Assembly: GCA_037447655.1 (NCBI GenBank)
Contig: JBBHKE010001120.1
Coordinates: 43,084 to 107,083 of the forward strand
Source of the DNA: Zygnema cylindricum
Lineage: Eukaryota > Streptophyta > Zygnematophyceae > Zygnematales > Zygnemataceae
Length of the DNA: 64,000 nt
Reading direction: 5' to 3'
This document shows positions 45,333 to 56,247 of this stretch, one piece after another (the first letter of the stretch is position 1; every line of letters starts with the position of its first letter). The translations under genes were made by a program, and so were the position numbers. The notes beneath the pieces are model-generated. The model worked only from the letters and a program-made list of their open reading frames with translations. It was not told the origin of the DNA and did not search any database.

Positions 45333-46304
45333 ATTGCAATTTTGTGTCCTCCATTGGACTACAGAATTCAGGAAGCCTCAAGGTAGTTATAACTAGCCCT
45401 CTTTCAACTACAACCACTGTTGGTCATGCAAACAAATTGTCAACCTAACTGCACCTATATGTAGTCTGGACTCTCGTGAATCCACAACAAAAAGAATCAC
45501 TGAAAACGCCCAGCCAAGCGATAAATTATCAAGCGGCAAAAATTCCAATTTATACAAACTCTCAAAGAGAGAGGCTGCTGCCTACTAAAATATGCTAAGA
45601 CCTAAACCCCTATCTGCTGTAGTACGAACTAATCATAAGGTACTACGGCCGATGTTTTTTTTGTATGGCCTGTGTACGACAAGGTCATTGAGTGGACGCA
45701 TGTCCCCTTTTTACTCGTCTTTAAGTCCTTGTGATTCCTATTCCAAATTTAATCTCTCCACGTGGTGGCAGGTCATGCCACGTTCGAAAACTGCCAAAGT
45801 GACCATTTAGGGATCTCGGCGGCGATATGTGCTGTTGGATAAAAAACGACTTTTAATGTTAGCTGTTGAAACAAATGTCCGATTCATTTGTTTTGTGAGG
45901 GATCATGTTCGCACTATATATTAACTAATTTTATGTCCCTTCATTCGTAAGTCCGTTAATCGGATTAATGATCACAACACAGTTAAAACAAAAAAACACG
46001 CCCTATCTAATTTAACGAACTCAAATGACAGACCGGTAGAGATGACGGTTACGCCTCGCTCTGCCGGTCGGAGGTTCGAGTCCTCTTAGACTCAACCTTT
46101 TATTTAGAGTGACTTATGTCTCTCTTTAGTCGTGCCTATGGAGCTGAGGCAGCCATGGCTCCACCACTCTCTCTCCTTGAGTGGCTGCAACAAGTATTAG
46201 GGCTAGAGAGAAGAGGTGAAGGCAGAGTGCCTGCGCTCCTTTTTTCTTTTTTCACTAATCTATTTAGACGTAGAAAATACTCTATAAATCTAGTTATTTC
46301 AACA
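45333..46304 (-). repeat. Family A 5' LTR, subfamily with canonical TTCGAGT T-loop
   Basis: It starts TGTTGAAATAACTAG at 46304 and ends near ..GCAATTGC at the damaged primer site. Its tRNA-like module (46021-46100) has a textbook T arm GAGG-TTCGAGT-CCTC and an 11-bp hairpin (GACCGGTAGAG with CTCTGCCGGTC, one mismatch). The hairpin block is 46140-46235. Confidence 0.82.
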
Positions 46305-46610
46305 ACTATAACCTACAACACTCTATCCCCCATTAGACTACATAATTCAAGAAGCTTTTAGGCAATATTTGACTGATCCACTTTCAACTAGAACCAATGA
46401 TACCCAAGCAGGCAAATAGACTGTTTCACTGCACACGTGTGCAGTTTAGACTCTCTTCAGTCAGTAGTGAAAAAGATCACAACCAGGCAATAAGTTATGA
46501 GGTGGTAAAAGATGCCAAAAATATATAGAAGCTCATTGGGAGAGAGGCGGCTACCTCCTCAATTTTCTAAGTCCTAAACCCCTCACACAACCCCTAAAAC
46601 TCTGAGACCT
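46305..46610 (-). repeat. Fragments of another family A LTR end
   Basis: 46305-46315 reads as a primer site on minus (GGTTATAG), so the LTR above inserted just inside a second family A element. LTR-end sequence continues to about 46596. A short repeat of the extreme LTR end (AACTCTGAGACCTC) then follows before gag at 46611. A rearranged junction, boundaries approximate. Confidence 0.6.
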
Positions 46611-47118
46611 CTATAAGTCCTCAGAATGGACAGCTTCCATAGCCAACTGTTTTTGCTGAATCGTACCACTTCGGTACATCTCTATGAGAGCCATCCAAAG
46701 ATCGGATGCCCTTTCTACCTGCAAATGAAGACATGCAAGTCCTTGAGTGAGATGGCGTAGGATGAAGTGCTTTGCCGCCATATTGTTAAAGTCCCAGGTT
46801 TCACTATCATTCTCCTCGTTCCTCGGAATAGGTGACATGAATGCTAAACCAGTTGCTATTGGTGAGGTCGTCTCCATCTCCTTTCCTTTGTCCACCACCT
46901 CTCCTTCTTTTGTTTCCTCCGTTGAAGGTGGATCCTCTTTCTTGGTGAATCTAGTTCCTCCAAACCCTGGAGGAATTCCAAGACTTGATGGACGCCCCAA
47001 CCGTCCACTCACTATCCCCCAAAACCTTTTTCCGCATAGAGCTCCTATCATCATACTTTCCCAGTATATGAAGCCAGTTCCATTAAAGATTGGTACCCTA
47101 AAGGGTGGGCCCATAACC
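46611..47118 (-). pseudogene. Family A gag N-terminal half with intact primer site
   Basis: The 167-codon minus frame starts MGPPFRVPIFNGTGFIYWE and continues MMIGALCGKRFWGIVSGRL, WDFNNMAAKHFILRHLTQG and LWMALIEMYRSGTIQQKQL. The ATG shown is the one inside the primer site (47104-47118, GGTTATGGGCCCACC on minus, 15/15). The conserved family start lies upstream in the LTR (MEVSEFQ). The rest of gag is missing. Confidence 0.85.
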
Positions 47119-47554
47119 TGAAACTCTGAGACCTCTATAAGTCCTCATAGTAGACAGCTTCGAGGAAGCCTCTAGGATAATCCTGACCCCTTTGTGTTTC
47201 AGAAAAAATAACTGCCACCATGGCAGACAAAAACCCTAACCACTTGCACCTCTGTGAAGGCAAGACTCCCCTGAGTCGATAGCAAAAAGAATCTCTGAAT
47301 TTGCTCCCCTGAGCAGTAAGTTACGGAGGGTCAAAGTTGACCTTTTGTACAGAAGCTCTTTTGGAGAGAGGGTCCTATATTCTAATTTTTCTAAGTCCTA
47401 TCTCTCTCACAAACTCTATCTACTGATGTACGGAACCAATCAGAATTGAGTTCCGTACGCAAAAGTACAGCTGCCGGTGTACTTTAGGTACGAACATTGT
47501 ACGACATGGCCTAAATGTCGACACATGTTATATCCGGATTCGGTGCCATATTCT
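47119..47554 (-). repeat. Family A 5' LTR, cut by N gap
   Basis: It ends TTCA (minus) at 47119 next to the primer site. It includes the GTCAACTTTGACC inverted motif (47330-47345), the CTAAGTCC/TAGGACTTAG element (47392) and the GTACGG repeats up to the gap. The start of the LTR is not assembled. Confidence 0.83.
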
Positions 47555-47564
47555 NNNNNNNNNN
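47555..47564. other. Assembly gap (10 N)
   Basis: Ten Ns inside a family A LTR. True size unknown. Confidence 0.99.
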
Positions 47565-47756
47565 AAAACCGTAGAAACGTTGAAATATTGAATAGCGGAC
47601 CAACCCGCAAAAGACACATAGAAAAGTGACACCTGAGCCCCTTCAGATCTTACGTGTCCCAACGTCAGTTTGTCAGATAAACGAACGAACCCATCGTCGC
47701 CAAGATCAACTTTCACCCAGTCAGTTTTTTACGGATCTTCGAAGAGCTTAAAACAT
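47565..47756. other. Mirror (string-reversed) copy of 47949-48140, probable assembly artefact
   Basis: Read backwards without complementing, this block equals 48140 down to 47949. The first 20 bases, a 60-base block and the right edge were checked, and positions sum to 95705. Confidence 0.93.
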
Positions 47757-47935
47757 GAACTCCTTGACAAAGAAATTGGTAATGATATACCTTAAGTTAA
47801 AAAGTGCAGTTGAACTATAGAAATGTCTAGAACGTAGGTATTCAGAGACTTCTTTGTATCACTGGTTTAGTAGCGCCACTAAACTTTTTGGATATAAGTA
47901 TGTAGGCGGAAGCATGGTGGAGTAGCAACAACGTG
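47757..47935 (+). pseudogene. Diverged copia gag fragment (family B-like)
   Basis: One frame reads LKSAVEL, a stop, KCLERRYSETSLYHWFSS, then KLFGYKYVGGSMVE and a stop. This aligns with the family B Gag block IKMKKxxxIWxSLK..KYSGGTMAEY, with the two stops at conserved W and Y positions. Only about 55 codons survive. It is the only piece of this subtype in the window, so the assignment is moderate. Confidence 0.5.
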
Positions 47936-48955
47936 TCCCCCATTGGACTACAAAATTCGAGAAGCTTCTAGGCATTTTTTGACTGACCCACTTTCAACTA
48001 GAACCGCTGCTACCCAAGCAAGCAAATAGACTGTTTGACTGCAACCCTGTGCATTCTAGACTTCCCCGAGTCCACAGTGAAAAGATACACAGAAAACGCC
48101 CAACCAGGCGATAAGTTATAAAGTTGCAAAGATGCCAAAATATATACATGGTCATTGGGAGAGAGGCGGCTACCTCCTCATATTCTAAGTCCTGAACCCC
48201 TCTCACAACCCCTATCTACTGATGTACGAACCAATCAAAGGATTGTATAGTACATAAAGGTATTGTGGCCGGTGTACTTTCAGTACGGTCTGTGTACGAC
48301 TCGGCCATTGAGTGGACGCCTCACTCGGCCATTGAGTGGACGCCTCTCTCCTCCAGTCTCGCCCTCATGCTCTCCGGGATTCTTTCTTTCCAATGTTATC
48401 TTGCCACGTGGCACCATGTCATGTCATGCTTGAAAACCGCCAAAGCGCCCATTCCGGGATCTCGGCGATGATGCGCGCCGTCGGATCCAAAACGACTTTG
48501 AATGTTAGCCGTTGAAAATAGATGTCTGGTAAATTTATTTCGTGCGGGTTCAAGTTCGCATTGTAATCTAACTAGTTTCTATGTTCCTTATCCGTAATTT
48601 CGTTAATCGGATTAGTGACCTTTTACATCTTCAAATAGTAATCACACCCCATGTACTCTAACGGACTTAAACGACAGACCGGCTAAGGCTGACGGCTATG
48701 TCTCGCTCTGCTCGTCAAAGGTTCGAGTCCTGCCGGACTCAACCTTTTGTTAGAGGTGACTTATCTCACTTCCTCCTACCCGCCTAAGGAGCAAAGGTAG
48801 CCATAGCTCCACCACTCTGTCTTCCTTCAGTGACTACAACAAGTATGAGGTCTAGAGAGAGAAGGTGGAGGCAGGCTGCCACTGCTTTTTCTTTTTCCGT
48901 GTTGTTCATTCTATTTTGACCTAGAATATACTTTCTTAGTCTGGTAATTTCAACA
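47936..48955 (-). repeat. Family A 3' LTR (about 1.02 kb)
   Basis: It starts TGTTGAAATTACCAG at 48955 directly after the polypurine tract and runs to about 47936. Its tRNA-like module (48655-48745) has the AAGG-TTCGAGT-CCTG T arm, and the hairpin block is 48800-48890. A 22-bp unit (CTCGGCCATTGAGTGGACGCC type) is repeated twice at 48300-48345. Confidence 0.83.
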
Positions 48956-49093
48956 TTCCCTTTATTTTCTAGTCTAATTTCAACTTTTCTTTTAGTCCAC
49001 ACTTTTCTCTACAATACTTTAACTTGGGAAATGGCACAACTTTGGTCATCATATCAACTATCATTTCTCCATCAGATTTAAACACAAGATTGT
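48956..49093 (-). pseudogene. Family A RNase H C-terminus and polypurine tract
   Basis: The minus-strand tract AAAATAAAGGGAA at 48956-48968 precedes the LTR. Upstream of it are remnants of the tail (MVADMMTK-type, then VPFPKLKYCREKCGLK-like with stops). It is cut at 49094 by the left end of a family B element. Confidence 0.75.
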
Positions 49094-49304
49094 GGGTCAA
49101 TCAGACTGAAATTTTGAGAATTGACAAACTGTATGAGATACTGTATTAATGTGGATTTTTGTGCTATTTTGTCACTTGGGTTACTTTTTGTGGTGTATCA
49201 AAGTTGGTTGGTTGATAGGATTTCTTGTGGCTTCTGCTGATGTCTATGTCTACATCCACTACTACTACTGGGTCTTCTCTTGCAATTGTGGTTGTGGAAC
49301 AACA
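49094..49304 (+). repeat. Family B 5' LTR, only the 3' 211 bp left
   Basis: It aligns with the last 211 bp of the 3' LTR at 53656-54652 (from GGGTCAATCAG to GGAACAACA) and is followed by the primer site GGTTATGGGCCT at 49305-49316. The first 780 bp are missing. Confidence 0.85.
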
Positions 49305-50170
49305 GGTTATGGGCCTTTCGTCAAAAATTCTTTTCTTCAATGGCCAAAAGTATGGGTACTGGGCAGCTATGGTCGAATCTTCTTTTGAAACTACAGACTT
49401 GTTAAGATTCTTGGATAGCTCTCTTGCTGAAACAAATCCGAGCTGGGTGAAGAAGAACTCCCTTGATTAAAACAATCTGATTCTTTGCATTTCAAAAAAT
49501 TTGGTTGTGTCTTGGCTCAAGATGAAAAAGGTGAGCGAAATTTGGACTTCACTGAAAACCTCTCACGAAAAGGCGAATGTCCAGGAGGAGCTCTTGGTAG
49601 CTGGACAAATCTGGAACAACAAATACTCGAGGGGATCTATGGCCGAGTATTGCGATAAATTTCGAGAACTCATTGATGCACACTCGTCAGCTGGTGGAAC
49701 ATTTCTAGAGTTCCAATAAGCTGCTTTGCTCATTAGAGGTCTCCTTAGTCATATGAAAGAAGTGTCTACTATGTTAAAAAACCATGATAAGTTTAGCTGG
49801 ACTTTTGAGTTAGCTTACAATCTTATATTGGAAAAAGAGTCTACAAGTAAGGTCCTTGAGGAAAAACAAAAGAAAGAGGCTTTCAATACAAATTTTGAGG
49901 AGGAAATCAGTTCAACCAGAACGGAAATCAGTTTAATCAGAACAAGCCCCAATTTAACCAAAATCAGAACCAGTTTAATCAGGGCAGTTAGAGGCCAAAT
50001 AGGCAATCTTCTAATGCTTGTTTTTATTGCTCTGAGAAGGGATATGGATACAGGTTGTGCCCCAAAATTAAAAACGCAATTGAAACTGGTTTATATAGGC
50101 CTGGATGGCAACAAAACCAGTTTCACCAAGGCTTTTCTGGCAATCCTTCACGAAAAAATGCACTTTTTTT
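49240..50170 (+). pseudogene. Family B copia gag (element 49094-54652)
   Basis: Start codons at 49240 and 49246 lie inside the LTR: MSMSTSTTTTGSS, VVVEQQ, then VMGLSSK encoded by the primer site. The core has FNGQKYGYWAAMVESSFETT, LKMKKVSEIWTSLKTSHEKA, GSMAEYCDKFRELIDA and FELAYNLILEKESTSKVLE. There are stops at 49468 and 49719 and a frameshift in the nucleocapsid, where the CCHC knuckle (FYCSEKGYGYRLCPK-like, near 50015-50070) is damaged. Confidence 0.86.
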
Positions 50171-51030
50171 GACTTTTGCAGATAATGAAGATTCATGTAT
50201 GAGCTTCAATGAGCAAGAGGAGGCGGAGTAATTTGCTATGGCGGAAGCAATGGAGGGTCCCAAAGTCGGAGGATGGATCATGGACAACGGGGCATGGGCC
50301 AACATGTGCTAGAACAAGAGTATTTTTACAAATCTGAAACAAACTCCTCCGAAAAATATCTATTATGCCTGTGGCATGAGTGTCTAGTCTTCAGCCAAGG
50401 GTGATGAATCTCTCATGGTAGATGTGAGGGGTAAGTCTGTAGAAAGGACACTCCACAATGTTTTATATGTTTTGGATTTAAAAAAAAACCTCTTTTGTAT
50501 TTCCTTGGAAGAGAGTATGGATTTTGAAGTCATTCTTAAAGGGGGGAGACAGGTTGTTAGCAAGCTACGCAAAGTAGCACTGACACGAACTAGAGATGCC
50601 AGTAAGATATACAGGATGGACATGGCTGAATGCAAAGAGAATGATGTTTTGCATTCCAATGTGTCATCTCAAAATGAGTTATGGCATAAGAGGTTAGGCC
50701 ATATTAATTATAAGAGCATGAAAAAGATGGTGAATGGTGGGAAAGTTAAAGGTGTTTTTCTCACATCTCAGTATGAGAGAACCTGTGATGGCTGCTCTAT
50801 AGGCAAGATTCACAAATTGCCATTTCCACAGGAGTCAAAAAAAAAATCAAAAAGAGTTATCCAACTCATTCATTCGGTTGTCCTCGGACTGCCACAAGTA
50901 GCATCAGCTGGAGGAGTTCGATATATGGTCACGTTTCCTGATGATTTCTCTTGGTACACAAAAGTTTATTTTATGAAGAACAAAAGTGAGGTATTCACTC
51001 ACTTTAAGCACTACAAGGTTTGAAACTACA
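50171..51030 (+). pseudogene. Family B copia protease and integrase N-terminus
   Basis: The protease near 50265-50310 reads WIMDNGAWANMC, so the DTGAS active-site motif is DNGAW and enzymatically dead. The 202-codon frame 50415-51023 then gives LHNVLYVLDLKKNLFCIS, KIYRMDMAECKENDVLHS, the zinc domain ELWHKRLGHINYKSMKKM with CDGCSIGKIHKLPFP, and the core start (FPDDFSWYTKVYFMKNKS). It stops where a W codon of KAW became TGA. Confidence 0.87.
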
Positions 51031-52242
51031 CGGAGTTCCAATCTTAGCATTTAGATCGGATAATGGAGGTGAATACACCTCTAACGACTTTAAGCAGGTT
51101 CTACTGGAAGAAGGTATAAATCACAATCTAACAGACCCATATACTCCAGAACACAATGGAGTTAGGTATAAATCACAATCTAACAGTCCCATATACTCCA
51201 GAATACAATGGAGTTGTTGCAAGAGTAGATAGGACAGTCACAGAGATTGCTAGGTCTTTGGAAGAAGGTATAAATCACAATCTAACAGTCCCATATACTC
51301 CAGAACACAATGGAGTTAGGTATAAATCACAATCTAACAGTCCCATATACTCCAAAACACAATGGAGTTGCTGCAAGACTAGATAGGACAGTCAGAGAGA
51401 TTACTAGGTCCATACTTGCAGAGAATGGTATTGATCTAAAATTTTGGTCTAAGGCACTAAACTGTGCGGTCTATATAAAAAATAGAATTGCCTCCAGGTC
51501 TGTAAGCACAACACTCTATGAGTTATGGAAAAGAAAGACACCAGATGTTAGTCACTTCAAAATTTTTGGAAGTAAGTGTTTTATTTTAGATAACTCACTA
51601 GATAAGTGGAAAATGGAAGCCAAAGGCTTAATAGGAATTCTCTTGGGTTATGATGATAATACAAAGGGATATAGAGTGTATGTCATAGATAAACAAAAAA
51701 TTGTTGTATCTCGGAATAATCAGATTAAAGGTGAACAAGACTCAGTTGATCTGCTCAAAGTGACAAATGCCACAACAGAAAACCAAAAACAGGAATATGT
51801 CATTTTTCAACATCAAAAACATGTGTATTTTTCGGTGCAATCCAGTCCAGTTACAACACCCCTTGCTACTGCACCACTTGCTCCTGCATCGGATGCATCT
51901 CAACAACAACATACTCCGGAGAACCAGGCTACTTCACCATCGGGTACCGCAATAGTTTCAGCTCCCAAAAATCGAAGGATGCTTACTATTCCAGCCTCAC
52001 AATTTCTCGGGGGAAGGAGATCTAACAGTCTTCTACAAGTTGGATCTCACTTTGCTTTTTCTACAACATCAGGGGAGCCTATGACCATGAAAGAGGCCTT
52101 CTCATCATCGGAGAGAACTCACTGGATTGAGGCGGTCAACGATGAAAGGAAGTTTATCATGCAGGCACAAACATGCGAGCTGGTGGACCTGCCTCCACGA
52201 GAAAAGCTATTGGAAGCAAGTGGGTCTTCAAAGTCAAATTGA
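51031..52242 (+). pseudogene. Family B copia integrase core and C-terminus into RT linker
   Basis: SDNGGEYTSNDFKQVLLEEG near 51057, then a duplicated stretch, then a 310-codon frame (51310-52242): HNGVAARLDRTVREITRS, ENGIDLKFWSKALNCAVYI, KIFGSKCFILDNSLDKW, GILLGYDDNTKGYRVY, and a QP/TS-rich linker. It ends with the RT start (MKEAFSSSERTHWIEAVND, CELVDLPP). The family role is DNA strand transfer. The frame before 51310 is broken by the duplications. Confidence 0.87.
51113..51370. repeat. Nested tandem duplications in integrase (52 bp within 154 bp)
   Basis: GGTATAAATCACAATCTAAC occurs at 51113, 51165, 51267 and 51319. The spacings of 52, 102 and 52 bp show a 52-bp tandem duplication inside a unit then duplicated with period 154. 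Each unit encodes GINHNLTVPYTPEHNGV, near the integrase active site. Confidence 0.93.
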
Positions 52243-53160
52243 ATCCGGACAACACTATTGAAAGGTATAATGCTAGACCTGTGGCCAAAGGATACAACGA
52301 GAAATAAGATATTGACTTCGAGGAAACCTTCTCCCCAGTTGTCAGATATAATACGGTCATAATATTGTTGAGTTTAGCTGCTATAGAGAATATGGAAAAA
52401 CATCAAATGGATGTTAAGACAACCTTTTTGCATAGAGAGTTGGAAGAAACTATTTATATGAAGCAACCTGAGATGTATGAGGAAAAAGGAAATAAAAATT
52501 AGTTTGTAAACTGATAAAATCTCTGTATGGGCTGAAACAAGCCCCTAGTCTATGGAATTTAAAGTTAGATGAGTTTCTTCTAGTCTAGGATTTAAAAGAT
52601 TTAGCTCAGATCATTTTGTATATGTTTTACAAGGGGAGGATGGGATTCTTTATATCGCTGTATATGTGGATGATCTTCTACTAATAAGTAAATCCAAAAA
52701 TGAAATAAACTGCATTAAAGAAGCTTTGAGGTATAGGATAAATGAAAGACCGCGGTGAGGCCAAAAATATCTTAAGCATACAAGTAGAAAGAGATAGAAG
52801 TAACAGTCTAATCATGCTGACCCAGAAAGAAGCTATAGGAAACATGCTAGAAAAATTTGAGATGAAGGATGTAAAGGGATCTGTAACTCCTATGGAAGTT
52901 AGACAAAAGCTGGAGGGCAGCGAATCACACTCAGTCATAATGGTTAGTGAAAGCTTAGAGTTAGGGGAGGAAGAGTTTTTGGCTACAAAGCCATACATGC
53001 AGGTAGTGGGGAGTCTTATTTATTTTATGACGACAGACTTGATAGCTGCTGCGTTAACGCCAAGTAGGAAAGTTCAAAGTCCTAAAAGCAGACTAGGAAG
53101 CAGCAAAGGGTTCTTAAGATGCAGGTGGGTACGCGAACCCCGCTTGTATCAGAGGGGGAG
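52243..53160 (+). pseudogene. Family B copia reverse transcriptase
   Basis: A heavily frameshifted RT: fragments of KVKLNPDNTIERY, YGLKQAPSLWNLKLDEFL, then IAVYVDDLLLISKS with the catalytic YVDD intact (52663-52674). A readable block follows at 52742-53030 (GEAKNILSIQVERD, LTQKEAIGNMLEKFEMKDV, TKPYMQVVGSLIYFMT). Many stops. Confidence 0.85.
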
Positions 53161-53655
53161 AGGTAAAGTTACAGACTTGGAGCGATGCAAGCTATAGAGA
53201 TATGCTAAGCCGGAAATCCACAACCGGTTTCATTCTGAAGATTGGAAATGGAACTTGCTGCTGGAGCAGCAAGTTACAAAATGTCAAAGCTCAGTCTACA
53301 ATGGAGTCGGAATATATGGCACCAGCTTCCGCCCTCAAGGTACTTCTATGGGTTAAGGCCACTTTGAAGGAACTCGGGTACATGGAAACCGGTCCTGAGG
53401 TTTTCTAGTGTGACAACCAGGCAGGCATTACTATTTCCTCTAACCCCAATTATCATTTTTAAGAGTAAACATATGGGTGTCAGATCTACACTCTGTTAGT
53501 GAAAATGTGCTTGCAAGAGTGATAAAAATGAGTTATTTACCGGATGAAAAGATGGTAGCTGATATGCTGACTAAAGCTCTTCTTTCTCCTAAGTTGCTGT
53601 ATTGCAGAAAGTCTATTGGGCTAAGTGAGTAACTGAGTCTAAAGATTTAGGGGAG
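53161..53655 (+). pseudogene. Family B copia RNase H and polypurine tract
   Basis: TWSDASYRDMLSRKSTTGF, KIGNGTCCWSSKLQNVKAQS, ESEYMAPASALKVLLWVK and DNQAGITISSNPNYHF, then LPDEKMVADMLTKALLSP in broken frames. It ends with GATTTAGGGGAG, the polypurine tract (53644-53655) immediately before the LTR. Confidence 0.86.
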
Positions 53656-54652
53656 TGTTGAATTTTGGAAATCTTCATACCCAGTAAACAAGGTTGTGAG
53701 GAGAGTCTAAGGACTTAGAACATTTTCTCTTAGAAAACCGTAATACTTACCTTTTTTAGTATGACAGTAGCAGAAGTACCTTGAGTGTATTGTACTTCTG
53801 CAAGGACACGCGTCAGTATCTGAGAAGTGTCCAAATATCTCGCAAAGGCGCCGACGATCACTTGCACGCGGTGAACATTGAACGAGCGGACTCTCAGGAT
53901 CGGACGAACAGAGTTGAAATCGGGCATCTAGGAAAAATGATGTGTACTGAACAATATAAATCATTGATACGAATTGAGTCGACGGACGAGATTCGTACGC
54001 GGACCACAAGTGACTAAGCATATTGTACGGGCTCAAGTGGTCCGTACTTTAGGACCACATTCTTCTGACCTTTTATAACCGACGTGGACCAAAAGACAAA
54101 TGTATTACTTTTGTACGGTTTCTCTTTGTAAATATCCGGAAAACAGTTTATTATTGTTTAGTGCATCAATTTATAGTGTGTTACTATTTAGTTTAGAGCA
54201 AGTAGCAAATAGGGTTTTGGAATTACCTGTTGTACAGTAACGTACAGTTTTAGTATTTTGTCACATTGTAGTACATAACTACAGTACCAGGTGTTGACAT
54301 TTTTTTAGTTACTTTTAAGTATATAATCATTTTGAGTATAAAGTTTAGGACTTAATCAAAATTGTATTATCCAGAATTGATATCTAACTCTCCAAGGGAC
54401 AATTTTTGGGAAACTTCTAGGTGTTATATCTTATGGTTTTTTGGGTGAATCAGGCTGCAAATTTGGGATTTGGCAGACTGTATGACATACTCTATTAGTG
54501 TTGATTTCTATGCTATTTTGTCACTTTGGTTACTTTCTGTGGTGTATCAAAGTTGGCTAATTGATAGGATTTCTAGTAGCTTCTATTGAAGTTTATGTCT
54601 ACATCCACTACTACGACAGGGTCTTCTTCGCAACTATAGTTGAAGAACAACA
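53656..54652 (+). repeat. Family B 3' LTR (997 bp)
   Basis: It starts TGTTGAATTTTGG after the polypurine tract and ends GAAGAACAACA. It has TATAAAGTTTAGGACTTAA near 54339 and the in-LTR ATGTCTACATCCACT at 54595. Right flank TTATC. The left flank of the element was lost with the 5' LTR, so no duplication can be checked. Confidence 0.88.
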
Positions 54653-54676
54653 TTATCATACTCCTCGGGCAATTTT
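54653..54676 (-). pseudogene. Scrap of family A gag between two LTRs
   Basis: The plus view ATCATACTCCTCGGGCAATT resembles the minus-strand Gag sequence at 44698-44720 (DDYEN..VIKLP region). It is too short to say more. Confidence 0.4.
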
Positions 54677-55730
54677 TGTAAAAAATAATGGTTATTTTTA
54701 TTATTTTCTTGGTCTAAATTAAAATGCAGAAAAAGAAGCCGAGGCAGTCTTCCTCTAACTCCTCTCTTCAGCCCCCACACTTGTCGCAGTCACTGAAGGT
54801 TGAAGAGGAAGCTAAAGCCATGGCTGCCTACGCTGCTTAGAGATAGAGAGATAGGTCCTTGATTTTGGTAGATTCACCAAAATATACTTTACACCCAGGA
54901 TTTGATTCTAGTACCTACTGTCCGTCAAGTCCAGCCGTAGCCGATAGCTTTATCGTATTAGTCTAAGATTGGTGGTGGTACATATAGGGTTTGACAATTA
55001 TTTAAAGTGTTACACGTACACAAGTTCGTTTTACGGAGTGGATAGTTTTGTAGACATAGACACAACTTTGTATAGTATGGCAAACGGTACTCCACGAAAT
55101 GAATATCACCCATTTGTTTCGACCGCGAAACAAATACCACACAATTACTTTCGACGTCTATAACTCATTGTCGATATAGATCGACCTGCCGTGATAGATG
55201 CCGCGATCGCGAAATGGACGAATTGGCGGTATTCGGTCATCACCAAGTCAAATGACACGTGGCACAATCACATTGGTCTGCAGCATCATCGTGGAATAGC
55301 GGAACAATTCCAGATGTGGCAGTCGTCGACATTTTGGCCTTGCTGTACAATGGCCGTACAGAAAAGTACATCGACACCTGTACTTTTTTGTACGACACAG
55401 TAATCTGGTTGGTTCGTACTCTAGTAGTATAGGGTTTAGAGAGGGATTTAGGACTTAGAAAATTTGGTAGGTAGACCCCTCTCTTCCAAAGAGCTCTTGT
55501 ACAACAGGTCAACTTTGACCCTTCATAACTTATTGCTCACGGAAGCAAATTCACAGATTCTTTTTGCTATAGACTCAGAGGAGTCTTCTCTTTATAGTGG
55601 TGAAGTTGGTTAGAGTTTTTATCTTTTAGGGTGGCAGTTATTCTTGTGGAAAATCAAAGGGGTTAGGGTTATCCTAGGGGCTTCGAGTGAGCTGCCTACT
55701 CTGAGGGCCAATGGAGGTCTAAGAGTTTCA
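54677..55730 (+). repeat. Family A 5' LTR of the near-complete element (1054 bp)
   Basis: It starts TGTAAAAAATAATGG and ends AGAGTTTCA at 55730. Order inside: hairpin block (54745-54835), inverted tRNA-like module (54895-54975), ACACGTGGC (55255-55263), GTACAGAAAAGTAC..CTGTACTTTTTTGTAC, TTTAGGACTTAGAAAATTT (55449), and GTCAACTTTGACC (55508). The in-LTR gag start ATGGAGGTC is at 55710. It is roughly 90% identical by eye to the 3' LTR at 61479, so the insertion is old. Confidence 0.88.
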
Positions 55731-56247
55731 GGTTAAGGGCCCACCATCTAGGGTACCCATGTTTAATGGAGCAAGCTTCATATATTGGGAAAGTATGATG
55801 ACAGGGTCTCTATGCGAAAAGAGGTCTTGGGAGATACTAAGAGAACAAGTGAGGCGTCCATCTAGTTCAGCCATTCCTCCAAGGTTTGAGGGAAGCAGGA
55901 TTTTCAAAAAAACAAATCCAGCTCCACCAAAAGATTCGGACGACGCCGAGAGCATTGTGATGGAAAAGGGGAAAGACAAGGAGACAGTTACACTGATAGC
56001 AACACCTATCGTAACCGGTTTAGTGTTCATGTCACTTATTTCGAGGAATGAAGAGAATGATGTTGATACTTGGGACTATAACAATATGGCGGCAAAACAC
56101 TTCATTCTCCACCATCTTACTCAAGGACTTGCATCTCCTCACTTGCAAGTGGAAAGGGCATCAAATCTATGGATTACCCTAATAGAGATGTACTGAAGTG
56201 GTACTATTCTGCAGCAACAATTGGCGGATCAAAAGATAAATGCATAT

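Noticed and set aside
46021-46100. A genuine nuclear tRNA gene.
   Set aside because: The T arm is canonical, but no 7-bp acceptor stem plus D and anticodon arms can be drawn, and the sequence is part of a repeated LTR.
47757-47935. A fourth mirror block continuing from 47565-47756.
   Set aside because: Read in normal polarity it gives a recognisable gag fragment, and the reversed string does not match the neighbourhood.
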